Under the pieces are notes generated by a model, which was not told where the DNA came from, ran no database searches, and saw only the letters and a list, made by a program, of their open reading frames with translations. Source: Gammaproteobacteria bacterium (GTDB taxonomy: Bacteria > Pseudomonadota > Gammaproteobacteria > Pseudomonadales > Azotimanducaceae). From it: a stretch of DNA of 48,217 bases. Every line of letters starts with the position of its first letter. The first letter of the stretch is position 1. Both the position numbers and the translations under genes were made by a program. This document shows positions 32,593 to 43,366 of this stretch, in pieces. The stretch covers positions 1-48,217 of the forward strand of contig JABIZD010000069.1 of assembly GCA_018666555.1 (NCBI GenBank), given 5' to 3'.

Positions 32593-35500
32593 ATGAAAAC
32601 CATCGTTACTCCATCATCCATAACGCCCCTCCTGCAGCAAAAAATTCTGGTCCTAGATGGAGCCATGGGCACTATGATCCAGGAACAATCCCTATCGGAA
32701 GCGGATTTTCGCGGCCAACGTTTTGAAAATCATCCCATAGACCTGAAGGGAAACAACGAAATACTCAATCTAACTCGGCCCGAGTGTATTAAAGCTATCC
32801 ACACAGAATTTCTGGTCAGCGGCGCAGATATTATTGCAACTAACACATTTACCGCCAACGGAGTCTCGCAAGCCGATTTCGGTACTGAAAAACTCGTTTA
32901 TGAACTCAACTACCAGGCAACGATTCTAGCTAGACAGGCCATATCAGAGTTACCCGTCGAAGCTAATAATCCGCCCCGCTTTGTGGCCGGTGCCATCGGC
33001 CCTACGACCCGTTCTGCAAGCCTGTCTCCTGATGTTAATGACCCCGGGTTCCGCAATATCAGCTTCGATGAACTCGTCACGGACTACACGAGCGCATTAC
33101 ACGGACTCATCGACGGTGGCTGTGACCTCATCCTCATAGAGACCATCTTTGACGTACTAAATGCAAAAGCGGCTATATTTGCGGTACTTAATCTATTCGA
33201 AGAAACCGGACAAGAACTACCCATCATGATATCGGGGACCATTACCGATGCCAGTGGTCGATTACTGTCAGGGCAAACTGTAGAGGCATTTTGGGCTTCT
33301 ATCCGTCACGCTCAACCCTTGAGTGTCGGTTTCAACTGTGCACTGGGTGCCTCGGCTTTGCAGACTCACATTAAGGAACTCAGTGGGTACGCTAACTGTG
33401 CCATCAGTGCTTATCCTAATAGAGGACTCCCAAATTCATTTGGCGAGTACGATGAATCGATTGAGACAATGGTCTCTGCAATGCGGGAATACCTGGACCA
33501 GGGTCTAGTCAATATTATAGGAGGCTGTTGCGGTACAACGCCTGCTCATATATCCGCTTTCAAGCAACTGGCAACAGAATACGGGCCTCGACTACCTAAC
33601 GCTAATCCAGATAATTGCCTGCTGAGTGGATTAGAAGCTTTCCGTATCACTGACGAGTCACTGTTCATCAACATTGGAGAGCGAACTAATGTTACCGGAT
33701 CAGCGAAATTTGCAAGATTGATTAGGGACGAGAATTACCAGGAAGCTTTGCAAGTTGCCCAGCAACAAGTAAACAACGGCGCTCAGGTGATCGACATTAA
33801 TATGGATGAAGGCATGCTCGATTCAAAAGCTGTGATGGTCCGATTCCTCAATCTAATCGCCTCAGAGCCTGATATCTGTCGTGTTCCTATCATGATTGAT
33901 TCATCAAAGTGGGACATTATTGAGGCAGGCCTGAAGTCAATTCAAGGCAAATCTATAGTAAATTCAATCAGCCTGAAGGAAGGCGAAAAGGAATTCAAGC
34001 ACCATGCCCGACTCTGTCTGAAATACGGTGCAGCGGTCGTGGTCATGGCATTTGATGAGCAAGGCCAGGCAGACACCCTGACCCGGAAAAAAACGATCTG
34101 CAAGCGTAGTTACCAGATTCTGGTTGAAGAAGTTGGCTTCGCCGCCTGTGATATTATTTTTGACCCGAATATATTTGCTATCGCAACTGGCATTAAAGAA
34201 CACAATCTTTACGGTAAAGACTTCCTTGATGCTTGTCGGTACATCAAAGAAAACCTCCCTGGAGTAATGATTTCAGGCGGCATCAGTAATATCTCGTTTT
34301 CCTTTCGCGGCAATAACGCGATTCGTGAAGCAATCCATGCTGTGTTCCTATATCACGCCATCCAAGCCGGTTTGACGATGGGCATTGTTAATGCTGGACA
34401 ACTCGCTATCTACGAACAAATCCCTGCTGACCTTAGGAACCGTATCGAAGATGCGATTTTTAATCGTCGAAGCGACAGCACAGAAAGGTTGATCGAAGCG
34501 GCAGAAAACTTTTCAGGCCAAACTCGGAAAGATAACTCCCAGGATTTGGCCTGGCGTGAGCTGCCCCTGCATGACCGTATCGCCTATGCTCTAGTCAAAG
34601 GTATCAATCAGTATGTGCTGGCAGATACAGAAGAAGCCCGACTAGAAGCAGACCGGCCCATCGAGGTGATTGAAGGTCCTCTGATGGCCGGCATGAATCA
34701 AGTAGGAGATCTTTTTGGTGCTGGTAAAATGTTCCTCCCCCAAGTGGTGAAAAGTGCCCGGGTCATGAAACAGGCAGTCTCTCATCTGATACCGTTCATC
34801 GAAGCCGAAAAACACGGCGTTATTCAAAGCAAAGGAAGAATACTCATGGCCACCGTCAAAGGTGATGTCCATGATATTGGTAAAAATATCGTTGGTGTTG
34901 TATTGCAATGCAATAATTACGAGGTCATCGACCTCGGTGTCATGGTGCCTGTAGACAAGATATTGCAGACTGCCCTGGAGGAGAATATCGACATTATCGG
35001 CCTGAGCGGCCTGATTACACCCTCCCTCGACGAGATGGTAACCATAGCCTCTGAAATGCAGCGCCGCAATCTTTCAATCCCACTCATGATCGGCGGAGCC
35101 ACCACTTCCAAAGCCCATACTTCCGTCAAAATTGAACCTTGCTACCAAAACGATATCACGGTGTATGTTACCGATGCATCACGAGCAGTAGGGATAGCCA
35201 GTCGCCTGCTGTCCAGCAAAGAAAAACCTTTGCTGGGTGAAGACCTTCGAGAAGAATATGACAAGATTAGAACCCGTATTCTAAACAAGACAGCGAAAAA
35301 TAAGCTGTTGCCGATTTCTCGGGCACGTGAGCACAAGCATCAAGTGGATTGGCACGGCTACATGCCCCCTATACCCGAGCTGATTGGCAATAAAACCATA
35401 TCAGATATTTCACTGGCTGACTTAAGGCCTTATATTGACTGGACGCCATTTTTTATTACCTGGGAGTTAGCCGGTAAATTCCCGGCAATTCTGTCAGATG

Positions 35501-36285
35501 AGGTTATCGGACAATCGGCCCGTGAACTTTTTGAAGATGCCCAAAGTATGCTCGATAAACTCGAACTGGACAAAACTATTAGCGCCCGTGCAGTCCTGGG
35601 AATATGGCCTGCTAATGCGGTCAACGAAGATGATATTGCAGTCTATGCCGACGAATCGCGGTCTGAAATAATTGCCAGACTACACCAGCTCAGACAACAG
35701 ACGGATAAACCCAACGGCCAGGCAAACTTATGCCTCAGTGATTTTATTGCACCTGCTAATACGGGTATCAGTGATTTTGTCGGCGGTTTTGCAGTTACAT
35801 CAGGCATTGGACTGGAACAAATGGTCGATAGCTTCAAACAGGCCCAGGATGATTACACAGCAATATTATTGAGTGCCATCGCTGACCGCCTGGCTGAGGC
35901 ATTGGCTGAATTCATGCATGAACAGGTCCGTAGACATTATTGGGGTTATAGCAAAAAGGAAAAATTTTCTGCTAACGAGCTCATCAAAGAAAGCTATCAG
36001 GGTATCCGTCCGGCACCGGGTTATCCTGCCTGTCCAGAGCACTCAGAAAAACAGACCTTATTCGACTTACTCGATGCAGAAAAACAAATCGGCATAAAAC
36101 TGACAGAAAATTTCGCCATGAGCCCGGCGGCATCGGTCTGCGGATTCTACTTTGCTCATCCTGAATCCCGATACTTTGGCCTCGGAAAAATTGACCGAGA
36201 TCAAGTGAAGGATTACGCACAAAGAAAAAACTGGGACCTGGAAACTGCAGAACGCTGGCTACGACCTTCGTTAGGCTACGTATAA
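32593..36285 (+). CDS. metH: Methionine synthase, cobalamin-dependent
   Basis: Transfers the methyl group of 5-methyl-THF to homocysteine through cobalamin. About 1230 residues with all four modules. The homocysteine domain contains [17 protein letters not shown] and GGCCGTTP (zinc cysteines). The folate domain contains [16 protein letters not shown]. The cobalamin domain contains [19 protein letters not shown], with the axial His in DVHDIG, and [13 protein letters not shown]. The reactivation domain contains [15 protein letters not shown], which binds SAM. The ATG at 32593 lacks a good ribosome-binding site; a TTG at 32554 is an alternative. I saw no cobalamin or SAM riboswitch upstream. Confidence 0.97.
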   Translation: MKTIVTPSSITPLLQQKILVLDGAMGTMIQEQSLSEADFRGQRFENHPIDLKGNNEILNLTRPECIKAIHTEFLVSGADIIATNTFTANGVSQADFGTEKLVYELNYQATILARQAISELPVEANNPPRFVAGAIGPTTRSASLSPDVNDPGFRNISFDELVTDYTSALHGLIDGGCDLILIETIFDVLNAKAAIFAVLNLFEETGQELPIMISGTITDASGRLLSGQTVEAFWASIRHAQPLSVGFNCALGASALQTHIKELSGYANCAISAYPNRGLPNSFGEYDESIETMVSAMREYLDQGLVNIIGGCCGTTPAHISAFKQLATEYGPRLPNANPDNCLLSGLEAFRITDESLFINIGERTNVTGSAKFARLIRDENYQEALQVAQQQVNNGAQVIDINMDEGMLDSKAVMVRFLNLIASEPDICRVPIMIDSSKWDIIEAGLKSIQGKSIVNSISLKEGEKEFKHHARLCLKYGAAVVVMAFDEQGQADTLTRKKTICKRSYQILVEEVGFAACDIIFDPNIFAIATGIKEHNLYGKDFLDACRYIKENLPGVMISGGISNISFSFRGNNAIREAIHAVFLYHAIQAGLTMGIVNAGQLAIYEQIPADLRNRIEDAIFNRRSDSTERLIEAAENFSGQTRKDNSQDLAWRELPLHDRIAYALVKGINQYVLADTEEARLEADRPIEVIEGPLMAGMNQVGDLFGAGKMFLPQVVKSARVMKQAVSHLIPFIEAEKHGVIQSKGRILMATVKGDVHDIGKNIVGVVLQCNNYEVIDLGVMVPVDKILQTALEENIDIIGLSGLITPSLDEMVTIASEMQRRNLSIPLMIGGATTSKAHTSVKIEPCYQNDITVYVTDASRAVGIASRLLSSKEKPLLGEDLREEYDKIRTRILNKTAKNKLLPISRAREHKHQVDWHGYMPPIPELIGNKTISDISLADLRPYIDWTPFFITWELAGKFPAILSDEVIGQSARELFEDAQSMLDKLELDKTISARAVLGIWPANAVNEDDIAVYADESRSEIIARLHQLRQQTDKPNGQANLCLSDFIAPANTGISDFVGGFAVTSGIGLEQMVDSFKQAQDDYTAILLSAIADRLAEALAEFMHEQVRRHYWGYSKKEKFSANELIKESYQGIRPAPGYPACPEHSEKQTLFDLLDAEKQIGIKLTENFAMSPAASVCGFYFAHPESRYFGLGKIDRDQVKDYAQRKNWDLETAERWLRPSLGYV

Positions 36286-36516
36286 TCTGGTTGTAGTTTT
36301 GCCCTGCTGCCATGAAAGAATTATAGCTCCCTTATTTGAAAAATCTTTGACCACTCATTGCAGGTCAACTTTTCGACTGGGAACATGCTACTTGCTGCTA
36401 TTTAGTTAACTGGGTCACCAAGCTTAGTTTTGGCTATATCTATAGAAGTATAAGTTAATTCAAGTCTCCTCTTAAAGCTGCTAAATTCGCGCCTACATTT
36501 TATCGTGTGGCAGAGC

Positions 36517-38169
36517 ATGTATCAGTATAGCGAGTCCGACCAAACCCTCATCGAAGAACGCGCAGCCCAATTCAAGAACCAAACCCGGCGCTTCCTTGAT
36601 GGTGATATGGAGCCAGAAGAGTTCCAGCAACATCGCCTAAGAAATGGTCTTTACCTGCAGAAACTGGCCCCCATGCTGCGCGTGGCTATACCATACGGCA
36701 TGCTGTCATCGAATCAGTTACGTAAACTAGCTTATATCTCTGAAAAATATGACAAAGGCTATGGCCATTTAACCACTCGCCAAAATATGCAATTCAACTG
36801 GCCAAAACTCGAACAGGTACCCGAGATACTTGAACAACTCTCCAGCGTACAAATGCATGCCATACAGACCAGCGGCAGTTGTATTCGAAATGTCACCGCA
36901 GACCAGTTTGCTGGGGTCGCAGGAGATGAACTGGAAGACCCCAGACCGTGGGCTGAAATGATTCGCCAATGGTCTACGCTGCATCCTGAGTTCAACTGGT
37001 TACCGAGAAAATTTAAGATCGCTGTCAGTGGCAGCGATCATGACAGAGCCGCCGTTAAAGTTCATGATATCGGCCTTAAATTGGTAACCAAGGAAAATAC
37101 AACCGGCTTTCAGGTATGGGTCGGTGGCGGATTAGGAAGAACTCCAATCATCGCTTCAGAAATTAAACCTTTCCTGGACAAAGAACATTTGTTGACCTAC
37201 CTGACAGCTGTATTGCGCGTCTACAACCGTCTGGGTAGACGAGACAATAAGTATAAAGCCAGAATCAAGATACTAGTGAAAGCTTTGGGAGCAGAGACTT
37301 TCGCACAGCGAGTTGAATCCGAATGGCTAACCTTAAAGGATGGACCAGATACTATCAGCCAGGTCGATATCGACCAGTTCAAGCGCTGCTTTAGTCATCC
37401 TGACTACCTTGATCTGAATACTAAACCCATAGAGAGACTGGCCGGCACTGATACTCAAAGCCAGGCCTGGCTTGACCACAATGTCCTGCCGCACAAAAAA
37501 ACAGGCTACGCTATCGTCAACATCTCTTTGAAAAATCTCGGTACCGCGCCTGGTGATATCACCGCAGAGCAGATGAATCTGATAGCAGAACTGGCGGACG
37601 ATTACAGCTTCGGTGAAATCAGAGTAACCCATGAACAGAATCTCGTGCTAGCGGATGTCAGGCAGTCAGAACTGCTCAATTTATGGCAGAAACTGAAAAA
37701 AGCCGACCTGGCGACTGCAAATTTAGGCTTGATCAGTGACGTGATCTGCTGTCCTGGTGGCGATTTCTGCTCGCTTGCTAATGCTAGATCTATTCCCATA
37801 GCCGAAGCCATCCAATCTCAGTACCAGCAAATTCAAGAAGTCATCGATATCGGAGCGGTGGATATCAATATTTCAGGGTGCATGAATGCTTGCGGTCACC
37901 ACCACGTCGGCAATATTGGCGTTCTCGGTGTGGACAAAAAAGGCCAGGAATACTACCAGGTATCTGTTGGCGGTAACGCCAGCGAACAGACCCAACTGGC
38001 ACGCATTCTAGGACCGGCATTCCCTGCCGAAGAAATCCCACAAGCGGTCGACCGGCTGGTGCAATGCTATCGGCAGTACCGATTACCACAGGAAAATTTC
38101 ATTCAAACATTTAACCGCGTCGGCATCGATGCTTTCAAAGTCGCCGCTTATCCAGGAATTGCAGCATGA
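36517..38169 (+). CDS. cysI: Sulfite reductase hemoprotein subunit (nitrite/sulfite reductase family)
   Basis: Siroheme-[4Fe-4S] enzyme reducing sulfite to sulfide for cysteine synthesis. About 550 residues with two ferredoxin-like half domains. Siroheme/substrate motifs: YDKGYGHLTTRQNMQFNWP and TSGSCIRNVTADQFAG; GGGLGRTP follows. Cluster cysteines lie in CCPGGDFC and SGCMNACGHH. The ATG at 36517 (MYQYSESDQTLIEERAAQF) matches the Pseudomonas protein's start as I recall it; a GTG four codons earlier is less likely. The next gene, a DUF934 protein, overlaps by four bases. Confidence 0.95.
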   Translation: MYQYSESDQTLIEERAAQFKNQTRRFLDGDMEPEEFQQHRLRNGLYLQKLAPMLRVAIPYGMLSSNQLRKLAYISEKYDKGYGHLTTRQNMQFNWPKLEQVPEILEQLSSVQMHAIQTSGSCIRNVTADQFAGVAGDELEDPRPWAEMIRQWSTLHPEFNWLPRKFKIAVSGSDHDRAAVKVHDIGLKLVTKENTTGFQVWVGGGLGRTPIIASEIKPFLDKEHLLTYLTAVLRVYNRLGRRDNKYKARIKILVKALGAETFAQRVESEWLTLKDGPDTISQVDIDQFKRCFSHPDYLDLNTKPIERLAGTDTQSQAWLDHNVLPHKKTGYAIVNISLKNLGTAPGDITAEQMNLIAELADDYSFGEIRVTHEQNLVLADVRQSELLNLWQKLKKADLATANLGLISDVICCPGGDFCSLANARSIPIAEAIQSQYQQIQEVIDIGAVDINISGCMNACGHHHVGNIGVLGVDKKGQEYYQVSVGGNASEQTQLARILGPAFPAEEIPQAVDRLVQCYRQYRLPQENFIQTFNRVGIDAFKVAAYPGIAA

Positions 38170-38681
38170 ACAAACTCATTAAACCTGAGTCTTTGACCAG
38201 TGGCACTGTTATGATCAGCACAGCAGAACAGACAAACCAGACCTACCTGGCATGGTCTGATTATTTAGAATTGGAAGAAACGACGCTATCAAAACAGCCG
38301 GTTTTACTGGAACCCGATGTCGATATTGACGAAATCTACCAACGGCTCAAGCCGCTATCACTCATCGCCTTGAATTTCCCCAGTTTTTACGAAGGCAGGC
38401 CGTATTCTACCGCCGCTATACTGCGCCAGAGGTACCATTACCAGGCAGATATTCGTGCCGTCGGGGCTGTACGAGTCGACCAACTCAATCAAATGTACCG
38501 ATGCGGATTCAGTAGCTTTGAAATCAGCAACGACCAATTAACCGATACTAGAACTGCCGCTTTGCAATTTTTCTCTTCCTGCCAGCAAAACGACAGCAGT
38601 GACGCGCCTACTTTAGCCAATAATAACCAGCAACTCTGGAGCAAAGCCTGGGCCGAGCCCAATTCAATGATCAGGATCTGA
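38166..38681 (+). CDS. DUF934 domain-containing protein
   Basis: 171 residues. The family core PLSLIALNFPSFYEGRPYSTAAILRQRY (in part) and IRAVGAVRVDQLNQMYRCGFSSFEI (in part) is clear. DUF934 proteins almost always follow the sulfite reductase hemoprotein gene and are presumed to aid its assembly or electron supply; the mechanism is unknown. The four-base overlap with cysI implies coupled translation. The last 11 bases overlap the convergent reductase gene. Confidence 0.9.
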   Translation: MNKLIKPESLTSGTVMISTAEQTNQTYLAWSDYLELEETTLSKQPVLLEPDVDIDEIYQRLKPLSLIALNFPSFYEGRPYSTAAILRQRYHYQADIRAVGAVRVDQLNQMYRCGFSSFEISNDQLTDTRTAALQFFSSCQQNDSSDAPTLANNNQQLWSKAWAEPNSMIRI

Positions 38682-39663
38682 GATCAACTACCACCCGCCC
38701 AGCCACTTTAGCCGCTAAGATATCAGCGATCGCCGCGGACAAACCGGCAAGGTTAATATCAATCGCCATTTCCTCAAGGTTAGGCAGAGACCATTCAGCC
38801 GCTAAGCGATTCCAGTTGCGTGTCTTGTCCAATACAGGAAGCTCAACCGAATCAATGCCCAGGACATTGACACCACGCAGGATAAACGGCAACACCGTAG
38901 TAGAAAAAACCGGCGAGGCTACCAGGCCACAAATGGCCACACTGCCCTGATAATCCAGCGATTTGATGATATTTGTGAGTATTTCCCCACCGACAGTATC
39001 AATCGCATTAGCATAAATCGGCGCAGCCATAGGTCGTTTGTTGGCTTCTTCTAACTCACTTCTTGGCAATACGGACTGGGCACCCAGACTCTCCAAATAC
39101 TTTACCTTGTCCGGTTTACCGGTGCTCGCAAGCACCGGGAAACCAAGCTTTGACAGCAGCGAGACTGCCACTGAACCAACACCACCAGTTGCACCTGAGA
39201 CTAGCACCGGGCCTTGTTCTGGACTTGCCCCCTGTTGCAGTAATTTTTCAACACACAAGCTGGCTGTGAGCCCTGCAGTACCGATCACCATACTCTGGCG
39301 AAGCGAAAGACCCTCTGGAAGTGGCGTAATCCATGCTGCTGGTACACGGATATACTGCCCGAATCCGCCGGATGTATTCATACCAAGATCAAACCCGATA
39401 ACGATCACTTTATCCGCAACCGAAAACTCGCTGACCGAGGATTCTACTACCACGCCTGCCGCATCAATACCGGGTGCATGCGGGTATGACTTTGTGACCC
39501 CCGGCGAACCATTAGCCGATAGCGCATCCTTATAATTCAACGAAGAATAATGGACTTCAATAAGCACCTCTCCAGCGGGAAGATCTTCCAGATCTCTTTG
39601 TATGATCGAATGCTTGACGCCTTCAGCGTTTTTTTCTACCCAGAACGATTGAAAACTCGACAT
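38671..39663 (-). CDS. acuI: AcuI/YhdH-type acrylyl-CoA reductase (NADPH)
   Basis: 330-residue medium-chain dehydrogenase/reductase. Seen: the family opening SSLNYKDALSANGSPGVTKSYPHAPGIDAAG (in parts), the Rossmann loop VSGATGGVGSVAVSLLSKLG, STGKPDKVKYLESLGA, and the AcuI-typical AIDTVGG and LPFILRGVNVLGIDSVE. It has no zinc-binding cysteines. Characterised members reduce acrylyl-CoA to propionyl-CoA, a detoxification step in DMSP and 3-hydroxypropionate metabolism, but no DMSP genes (dddX or dmdA) flank it here. Confidence 0.87.
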   Translation of the reverse strand: MSSFQSFWVEKNAEGVKHSIIQRDLEDLPAGEVLIEVHYSSLNYKDALSANGSPGVTKSYPHAPGIDAAGVVVESSVSEFSVADKVIVIGFDLGMNTSGGFGQYIRVPAAWITPLPEGLSLRQSMVIGTAGLTASLCVEKLLQQGASPEQGPVLVSGATGGVGSVAVSLLSKLGFPVLASTGKPDKVKYLESLGAQSVLPRSELEEANKRPMAAPIYANAIDTVGGEILTNIIKSLDYQGSVAICGLVASPVFSTTVLPFILRGVNVLGIDSVELPVLDKTRNWNRLAAEWSLPNLEEMAIDINLAGLSAAIADILAAKVAGRVVVDLRS

Positions 39664-39715
39664 CTTACTCCTCGTATACCTTGAAATTAACTCACCCTAA
39701 TGGCGTTAAACAACA

Positions 39716-40786
39716 TTATCTGATCTGGCTATCAGGCAGTTTCGCTAGATGCTGAACCGGTGTATGCCATTGACTTTTAAGTACCTGCATCTTTTTAAAT
39801 ATCTTCTGCCAGCGATTCAGCGCCTGGTTATATTGCACCGAGAAAACCTCGCAATCCTCACATTTATCGATGATATATTCATCACTGGTCATTAATTCAT
39901 CAACCAACATCACCTCAAGCGCTCTTTTACCGTACCAGGCTTCTCCTGTACTCACTTCTTCTATCTGTACCTGAGGTCGATTCTCTGACACGAACTCCTT
40001 GAATAGGGCGTGCACATCTTCAAGTTCCTCAATGAATTTCTGCTTCCCAGATTCAGTATTTTCACCAAATAACGTCAGCGTTCGTTTATATTCTCCCGCC
40101 GTCAACACCTCGACATCAACCTCCTTATTCTTAAGAAAACGATGAAAGTTCGGGATCTGAGCGACCACACCAATTGAACCCAGCAATGCAAAAGGCGCAG
40201 CTATGATCTTATCGGCAATACAGGCCATCATATACCCACCACTGGCAGCTACTTTATCAACAGCAACGGTCAGTTTGATTGACTTCGCCTTAATCCTCTG
40301 TAATTGCGAAGCGGCCAGCCCATAGCCATGCACAACCCCTCCAGGGCTTTCCAGTTTAACGATTATTTCATCATCCGGGTTTGCAACCGAGAGCACGGCT
40401 GAAACTTCTTCTCGCAGAGAATCTACCGCTGATGCCTGTACATCTCCGTCAAACTCAAGTACAAAAACGCGCGACGCGGGAGAGGCCTCTGCTTCATCTT
40501 CAAGTTCTCGCTTCAGCTGCTTCTTTCGATTTTTCTCTTCTTGCTTGAGCCTTTTTTTATCTGCCTTATGGTGTGCTTTCTGCTGGATAGGGTTCAGCAT
40601 GGCTCGGGTCAGGCTCTGGCTGATCTCTTTTACAGCTTCATTTATATTCTTAACTTCAAGCTCTCCCTGCTGCGATGGCTGACCCCGCTGGGTGGATCCA
40701 AGAACAAACACGATAACGATAATTAAGCTAACCAGAACTGTCAGGCACTTTGCCAGAAACAATCCATATTCGAATAAAAATTCCAA
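39716..40786 (-). CDS. sohB: Inner-membrane protease SohB (S49 family)
   Basis: 356-residue signal-peptide-peptidase-like serine protease, anchored by an N-terminal transmembrane segment (CLTVLVSLIIVIVFVLG). A long charged Lys/Glu-rich linker (KKRLKQEEKNRKKQLKRELE) is followed by the S49 domain. VLEFDGDVQASAVDSLREEV (in part), ESPGGVVHGYG, AVDKVAASGGYMMACIADKI (catalytic Ser in SGGY, in part) and GSIGV are present; the catalytic Lys would lie in the AGEYKRTLT segment. It acts on the periplasmic side and is thought to degrade signal peptides or membrane fragments. Confidence 0.93.
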   Translation of the reverse strand: MEFLFEYGLFLAKCLTVLVSLIIVIVFVLGSTQRGQPSQQGELEVKNINEAVKEISQSLTRAMLNPIQQKAHHKADKKRLKQEEKNRKKQLKRELEDEAEASPASRVFVLEFDGDVQASAVDSLREEVSAVLSVANPDDEIIVKLESPGGVVHGYGLAASQLQRIKAKSIKLTVAVDKVAASGGYMMACIADKIIAAPFALLGSIGVVAQIPNFHRFLKNKEVDVEVLTAGEYKRTLTLFGENTESGKQKFIEELEDVHALFKEFVSENRPQVQIEEVSTGEAWYGKRALEVMLVDELMTSDEYIIDKCEDCEVFSVQYNQALNRWQKIFKKMQVLKSQWHTPVQHLAKLPDSQIR

Positions 40787-40896
40787 AATTTTAATCCCTC
40801 GGGAAGAACCTGCAATATTAGCACAATCAGGTTAACGGTCATGGCACTTGATTAGAATAAGCGCTATTCTTTGCCGACTCACGAATAGCCTTGTTT

Positions 40897-41253
40897 ATGA
40901 ATACTGAACAGCTCGATCAGCAGTCATCTCGACTGGCTCCTTTCTTCCGCAGTTACTTCCTGCCAGAGAACCCGGTCACATTTCAGTTCAATTTTGACGA
41001 CGCAGACCCATTTCATCTTACCGTTGACCACGCAGAGTTTGTCTTCAAACCTGGTTATGCGCAGACCCCGACACTATCCCTATGGCTGGATCAACCAACT
41101 ACGCTTTGGCGACTCCTTGAAGGACGACTCGACGGCATGGACGCATTTCTCACTGGCCAATACCGGGCTGACGGGAATATTGTCCTGAGCCAGTTGCTGC
41201 TCTATCTATTCCAATCCCCTGAACCCGTACTTGCCCACGATATCAGCGACTAG
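40897..41253 (+). CDS. SCP2 sterol-binding-like domain protein
   Basis: About 118 residues. The C-terminal pattern LLEGRLDGMDAFLTGQYRADG followed by a hydrophobic helix resembles the SCP2 fold (bacterial UbiJ/UbiT-like and lipid-transfer proteins). The central beta strands (TFQFNFDDADPFHLTVDHAEF, in part) agree. It probably binds a lipid, ubiquinone precursor or acyl chain; the specific ligand is unknown. The ATG at 40897 is preferred to a TTG two codons earlier. No clear ribosome-binding site is visible. It is divergent from sohB. Confidence 0.68.
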   Translation: MNTEQLDQQSSRLAPFFRSYFLPENPVTFQFNFDDADPFHLTVDHAEFVFKPGYAQTPTLSLWLDQPTTLWRLLEGRLDGMDAFLTGQYRADGNIVLSQLLLYLFQSPEPVLAHDISD

Positions 41254-41314
41254 ATCGCCAGACATAGCTGACCGGCATTAACAGCACTTTAAACCATTTC
41301 AAATCGTCTTAACC

Positions 41315-41330
41315 GCCTTTTTGAAAAGGC
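41315..41330. terminator. Small hairpin between convergent genes
   Basis: GCCTTT and AAAGGC flank a TTGA loop (6-bp stem) between the convergent SCP2-like gene and nudC. It has no T-run on either side. It may be a weak bidirectional terminator. Nothing else is seen in 41254-41375. Confidence 0.35.
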
Positions 41331-41375
41331 CTGAACAAGCCTCTATAGCGCTCCCATTTAGCAAAAACAACCAGG

Positions 41376-42215
41376 TCAACTCAACCAAACCCCTTGTTGG
41401 CGGAGATAATCATCAATCAACCATCTTGAAATTGCGTGCTTACCAGGAATCACCGGCAATGCTTCTATATCAAACCAAGCCGCTTCGGCTATCTCCTCTT
41501 CCTGCAAACGAATTTCGCCACCGTTATACCGAGCTTGAAACCCCAGCATCAGGCTATTAGGGAAGGGCCAGGGCTGACTGCAACAATAACGAAAATCACT
41601 GATTTCTACTCCTACTTCTTCCCTCACCTCACGACTCAGAGTACCTTCTACTGATTCGCCGGGTTCAACAAAACCGGCAAGCGTAGAAAACAGGCCGATT
41701 GGAAACCGGTGGTTCCGAGCTAGCAATACTTTCCTATCATGATGGACCAGGACAATGATTGACGGTGATATTCGGGCATAAAAGCTGAGTTGGCAGGTGT
41801 CACAACGACTGGATCTATCGGATTCACTGACACGCATCTGGCCACCACACTTGCCACAGAATCGATGCGTTCGGTCCCAGTCAAGGGTTTGAAGTGCCCG
41901 GCCGGCCAGGTTGAACAAATCAACGGATATACTGCCGAATAGATCTCTGAGCGTTGACATTTCTTGATCTGGCTCGGTACTTAGGTTGACTGCATAGCAG
42001 GCCGTACTACCCTGCATACCCATAAAAAAGCGCCCTTCTTCATCAACAGCCAGGGCCTTCAATTCTGCATCCCCAATCGCCCTGAAATTGCTCGAAGCAT
42101 CTCTTCGGACAACAATACTGTCCGCAAAAAATACAAAAAACCAATTTTCGAGAGCCTCGCCATGGACCCTGAGAGGGGAAGAAAACCCGATATTTGCTTC
42201 AGGCCAGATCATCAA
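41376..42215 (-). CDS. nudC: NAD+ diphosphatase NudC
   Basis: 279-residue Nudix hydrolase that splits NAD(H) to NMN(H) + AMP and removes NAD caps from RNA. It has a zinc ribbon with CGKC and CDTC, the Nudix box GFVEPGESVEGTLSREVREEVGV (in part), and the NudC-specific SQPWPFPNSLMLGF motif just after it. The N-terminal domain is weakly conserved, as usual. It starts nine bases after the dnaQ stop and is the last gene of the methyltransferase-rnhA-dnaQ-nudC operon. Confidence 0.95.
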   Translation of the reverse strand: MMIWPEANIGFSSPLRVHGEALENWFFVFFADSIVVRRDASSNFRAIGDAELKALAVDEEGRFFMGMQGSTACYAVNLSTEPDQEMSTLRDLFGSISVDLFNLAGRALQTLDWDRTHRFCGKCGGQMRVSESDRSSRCDTCQLSFYARISPSIIVLVHHDRKVLLARNHRFPIGLFSTLAGFVEPGESVEGTLSREVREEVGVEISDFRYCCSQPWPFPNSLMLGFQARYNGGEIRLQEEEIAEAAWFDIEALPVIPGKHAISRWLIDDYLRQQGVWLS

Positions 42216-42224
42216 AAGGCCCGG

Positions 42225-42929
42225 TTACGAATCGAGTTCAGTCCAGAGACAGCCTGACTGCGAGGATTCGTTAAGGTCATCTAAAAAACTATTATGCTCC
42301 TCCAGTTCTTTTTCTGTCGGCAAGATTACGCGGAGTTGCTGGCTCCTTGGTGCCAGCCTTTGTTCATGGGTTCTAGCCTTTGTATTGGACCCGTCCAATA
42401 CAAGTTTGCCCTGACCACCTGAGAGGTGCAGATAAACTTCAGCAAGCAATTCGGCGTCAAGCAAGGCCCCGTGCTGCTCTCTATTTGAGTTATCAACACC
42501 TAATCTGTTACAGAGTGCATCTAGACTGTTCCTCTGGCCTGGATATTTTGACCGAGCCATCGACAGGGTGTCCAGGACACCACAAATCTCCTCCATCGTT
42601 ACAGGATCCGCAGACCCAAGTGACAATTCCTTGTTTAAAAATGCAAGATCAAATGCCGCATTGTGAATGACTAGCTCAGCGCCCTTAACAAACTCTAAGA
42701 AGGCATCCTCGAGATCTCCAAACACAGGCTTATCTGCCAAAAACTCCGCGCTGATGCCATGCACTTGCTGGGCACCTTCATCAATACTTCTTTGTGGATT
42801 AATATATTCGTGGAAACAATTTTTAGTTATACGCCTGTCGATTAATTCAATACAGCCTATTTCTATAATTCTATGACCCGCCTCAACCTCCAGACCTGTT
42901 GTTTCAGTATCCAGGACAATTTGTCTCAT
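42225..42929 (-). CDS. dnaQ: DNA polymerase III epsilon subunit (3'-5' proofreading exonuclease)
   Basis: 234-residue proofreading subunit. Exo I DTETTGLE (residues 7-14), Exo [15 protein letters not shown] and Exo III-epsilon [19 protein letters not shown] provide the DEDDh acidic residues and His. The C-terminal tail that binds the alpha subunit is present. The start overlaps the rnhA stop by four bases. rnhA and dnaQ run in the same direction here, unlike E. coli, where they are divergent. Confidence 0.96.
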   Translation of the reverse strand: MRQIVLDTETTGLEVEAGHRIIEIGCIELIDRRITKNCFHEYINPQRSIDEGAQQVHGISAEFLADKPVFGDLEDAFLEFVKGAELVIHNAAFDLAFLNKELSLGSADPVTMEEICGVLDTLSMARSKYPGQRNSLDALCNRLGVDNSNREQHGALLDAELLAEVYLHLSGGQGKLVLDGSNTKARTHEQRLAPRSQQLRVILPTEKELEEHNSFLDDLNESSQSGCLWTELDS

Positions 42930-43366
42930 TTCGATGCCATCATCGTATCAATCGCAGCATTTGCCAGCTGGTCGGCTATCTCATTTTCTCTATGGCCGCT
43001 ATGTCCCTTTACCCAGTGCCATTCAATAGAATGCACCAGTGCCAATTCATCAAGTCTGCCCCATAAATCCTGGTTTTTGACTGCTTGCTTGTTACTGGTT
43101 TTCCAACCATTTAATTTCCATTTGGCAAGCCACTGGGTTATACCTTTTCGCAAATATTCTGAGTCAGTAGTGAGCTTAACCTCGCTAGGACGCGTCAAGG
43201 CTGCTAAGGCTTCAATAGCAGCTAACAATTCCATACGATTATTAGTGGTATCTAAGGCGCTACCATTTAGCTGCTTCTCTGTCTTTCCATAGCGCATAAT
43301 CGCTCCCCAGCCGCCGGGCCCTGGGTTACCGCGACACGCACCATCAGTGAAAATTTCAGTTTTCAT
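42926..43366 (-). CDS. rnhA: Ribonuclease HI
   Basis: 146-residue endonuclease that degrades RNA in RNA-DNA hybrids. All catalytic carboxylates are visible: [35 protein letters not shown] and [15 protein letters not shown]. The basic protrusion region ([16 protein letters not shown]) is present. The start overlaps the methyltransferase stop by 11 bases and the stop overlaps dnaQ. Confidence 0.97.
   Translation of the reverse strand: MKTEIFTDGACRGNPGPGGWGAIMRYGKTEKQLNGSALDTTNNRMELLAAIEALAALTRPSEVKLTTDSEYLRKGITQWLAKWKLNGWKTSNKQAVKNQDLWGRLDELALVHSIEWHWVKGHSGHRENEIADQLANAAIDTMMASK

Noticed and set aside
36286-36516. CysB site or promoter upstream of cysI.
   Set aside because: No hexamer pair with acceptable spacing and no recognisable CysB motif could be picked out by eye.
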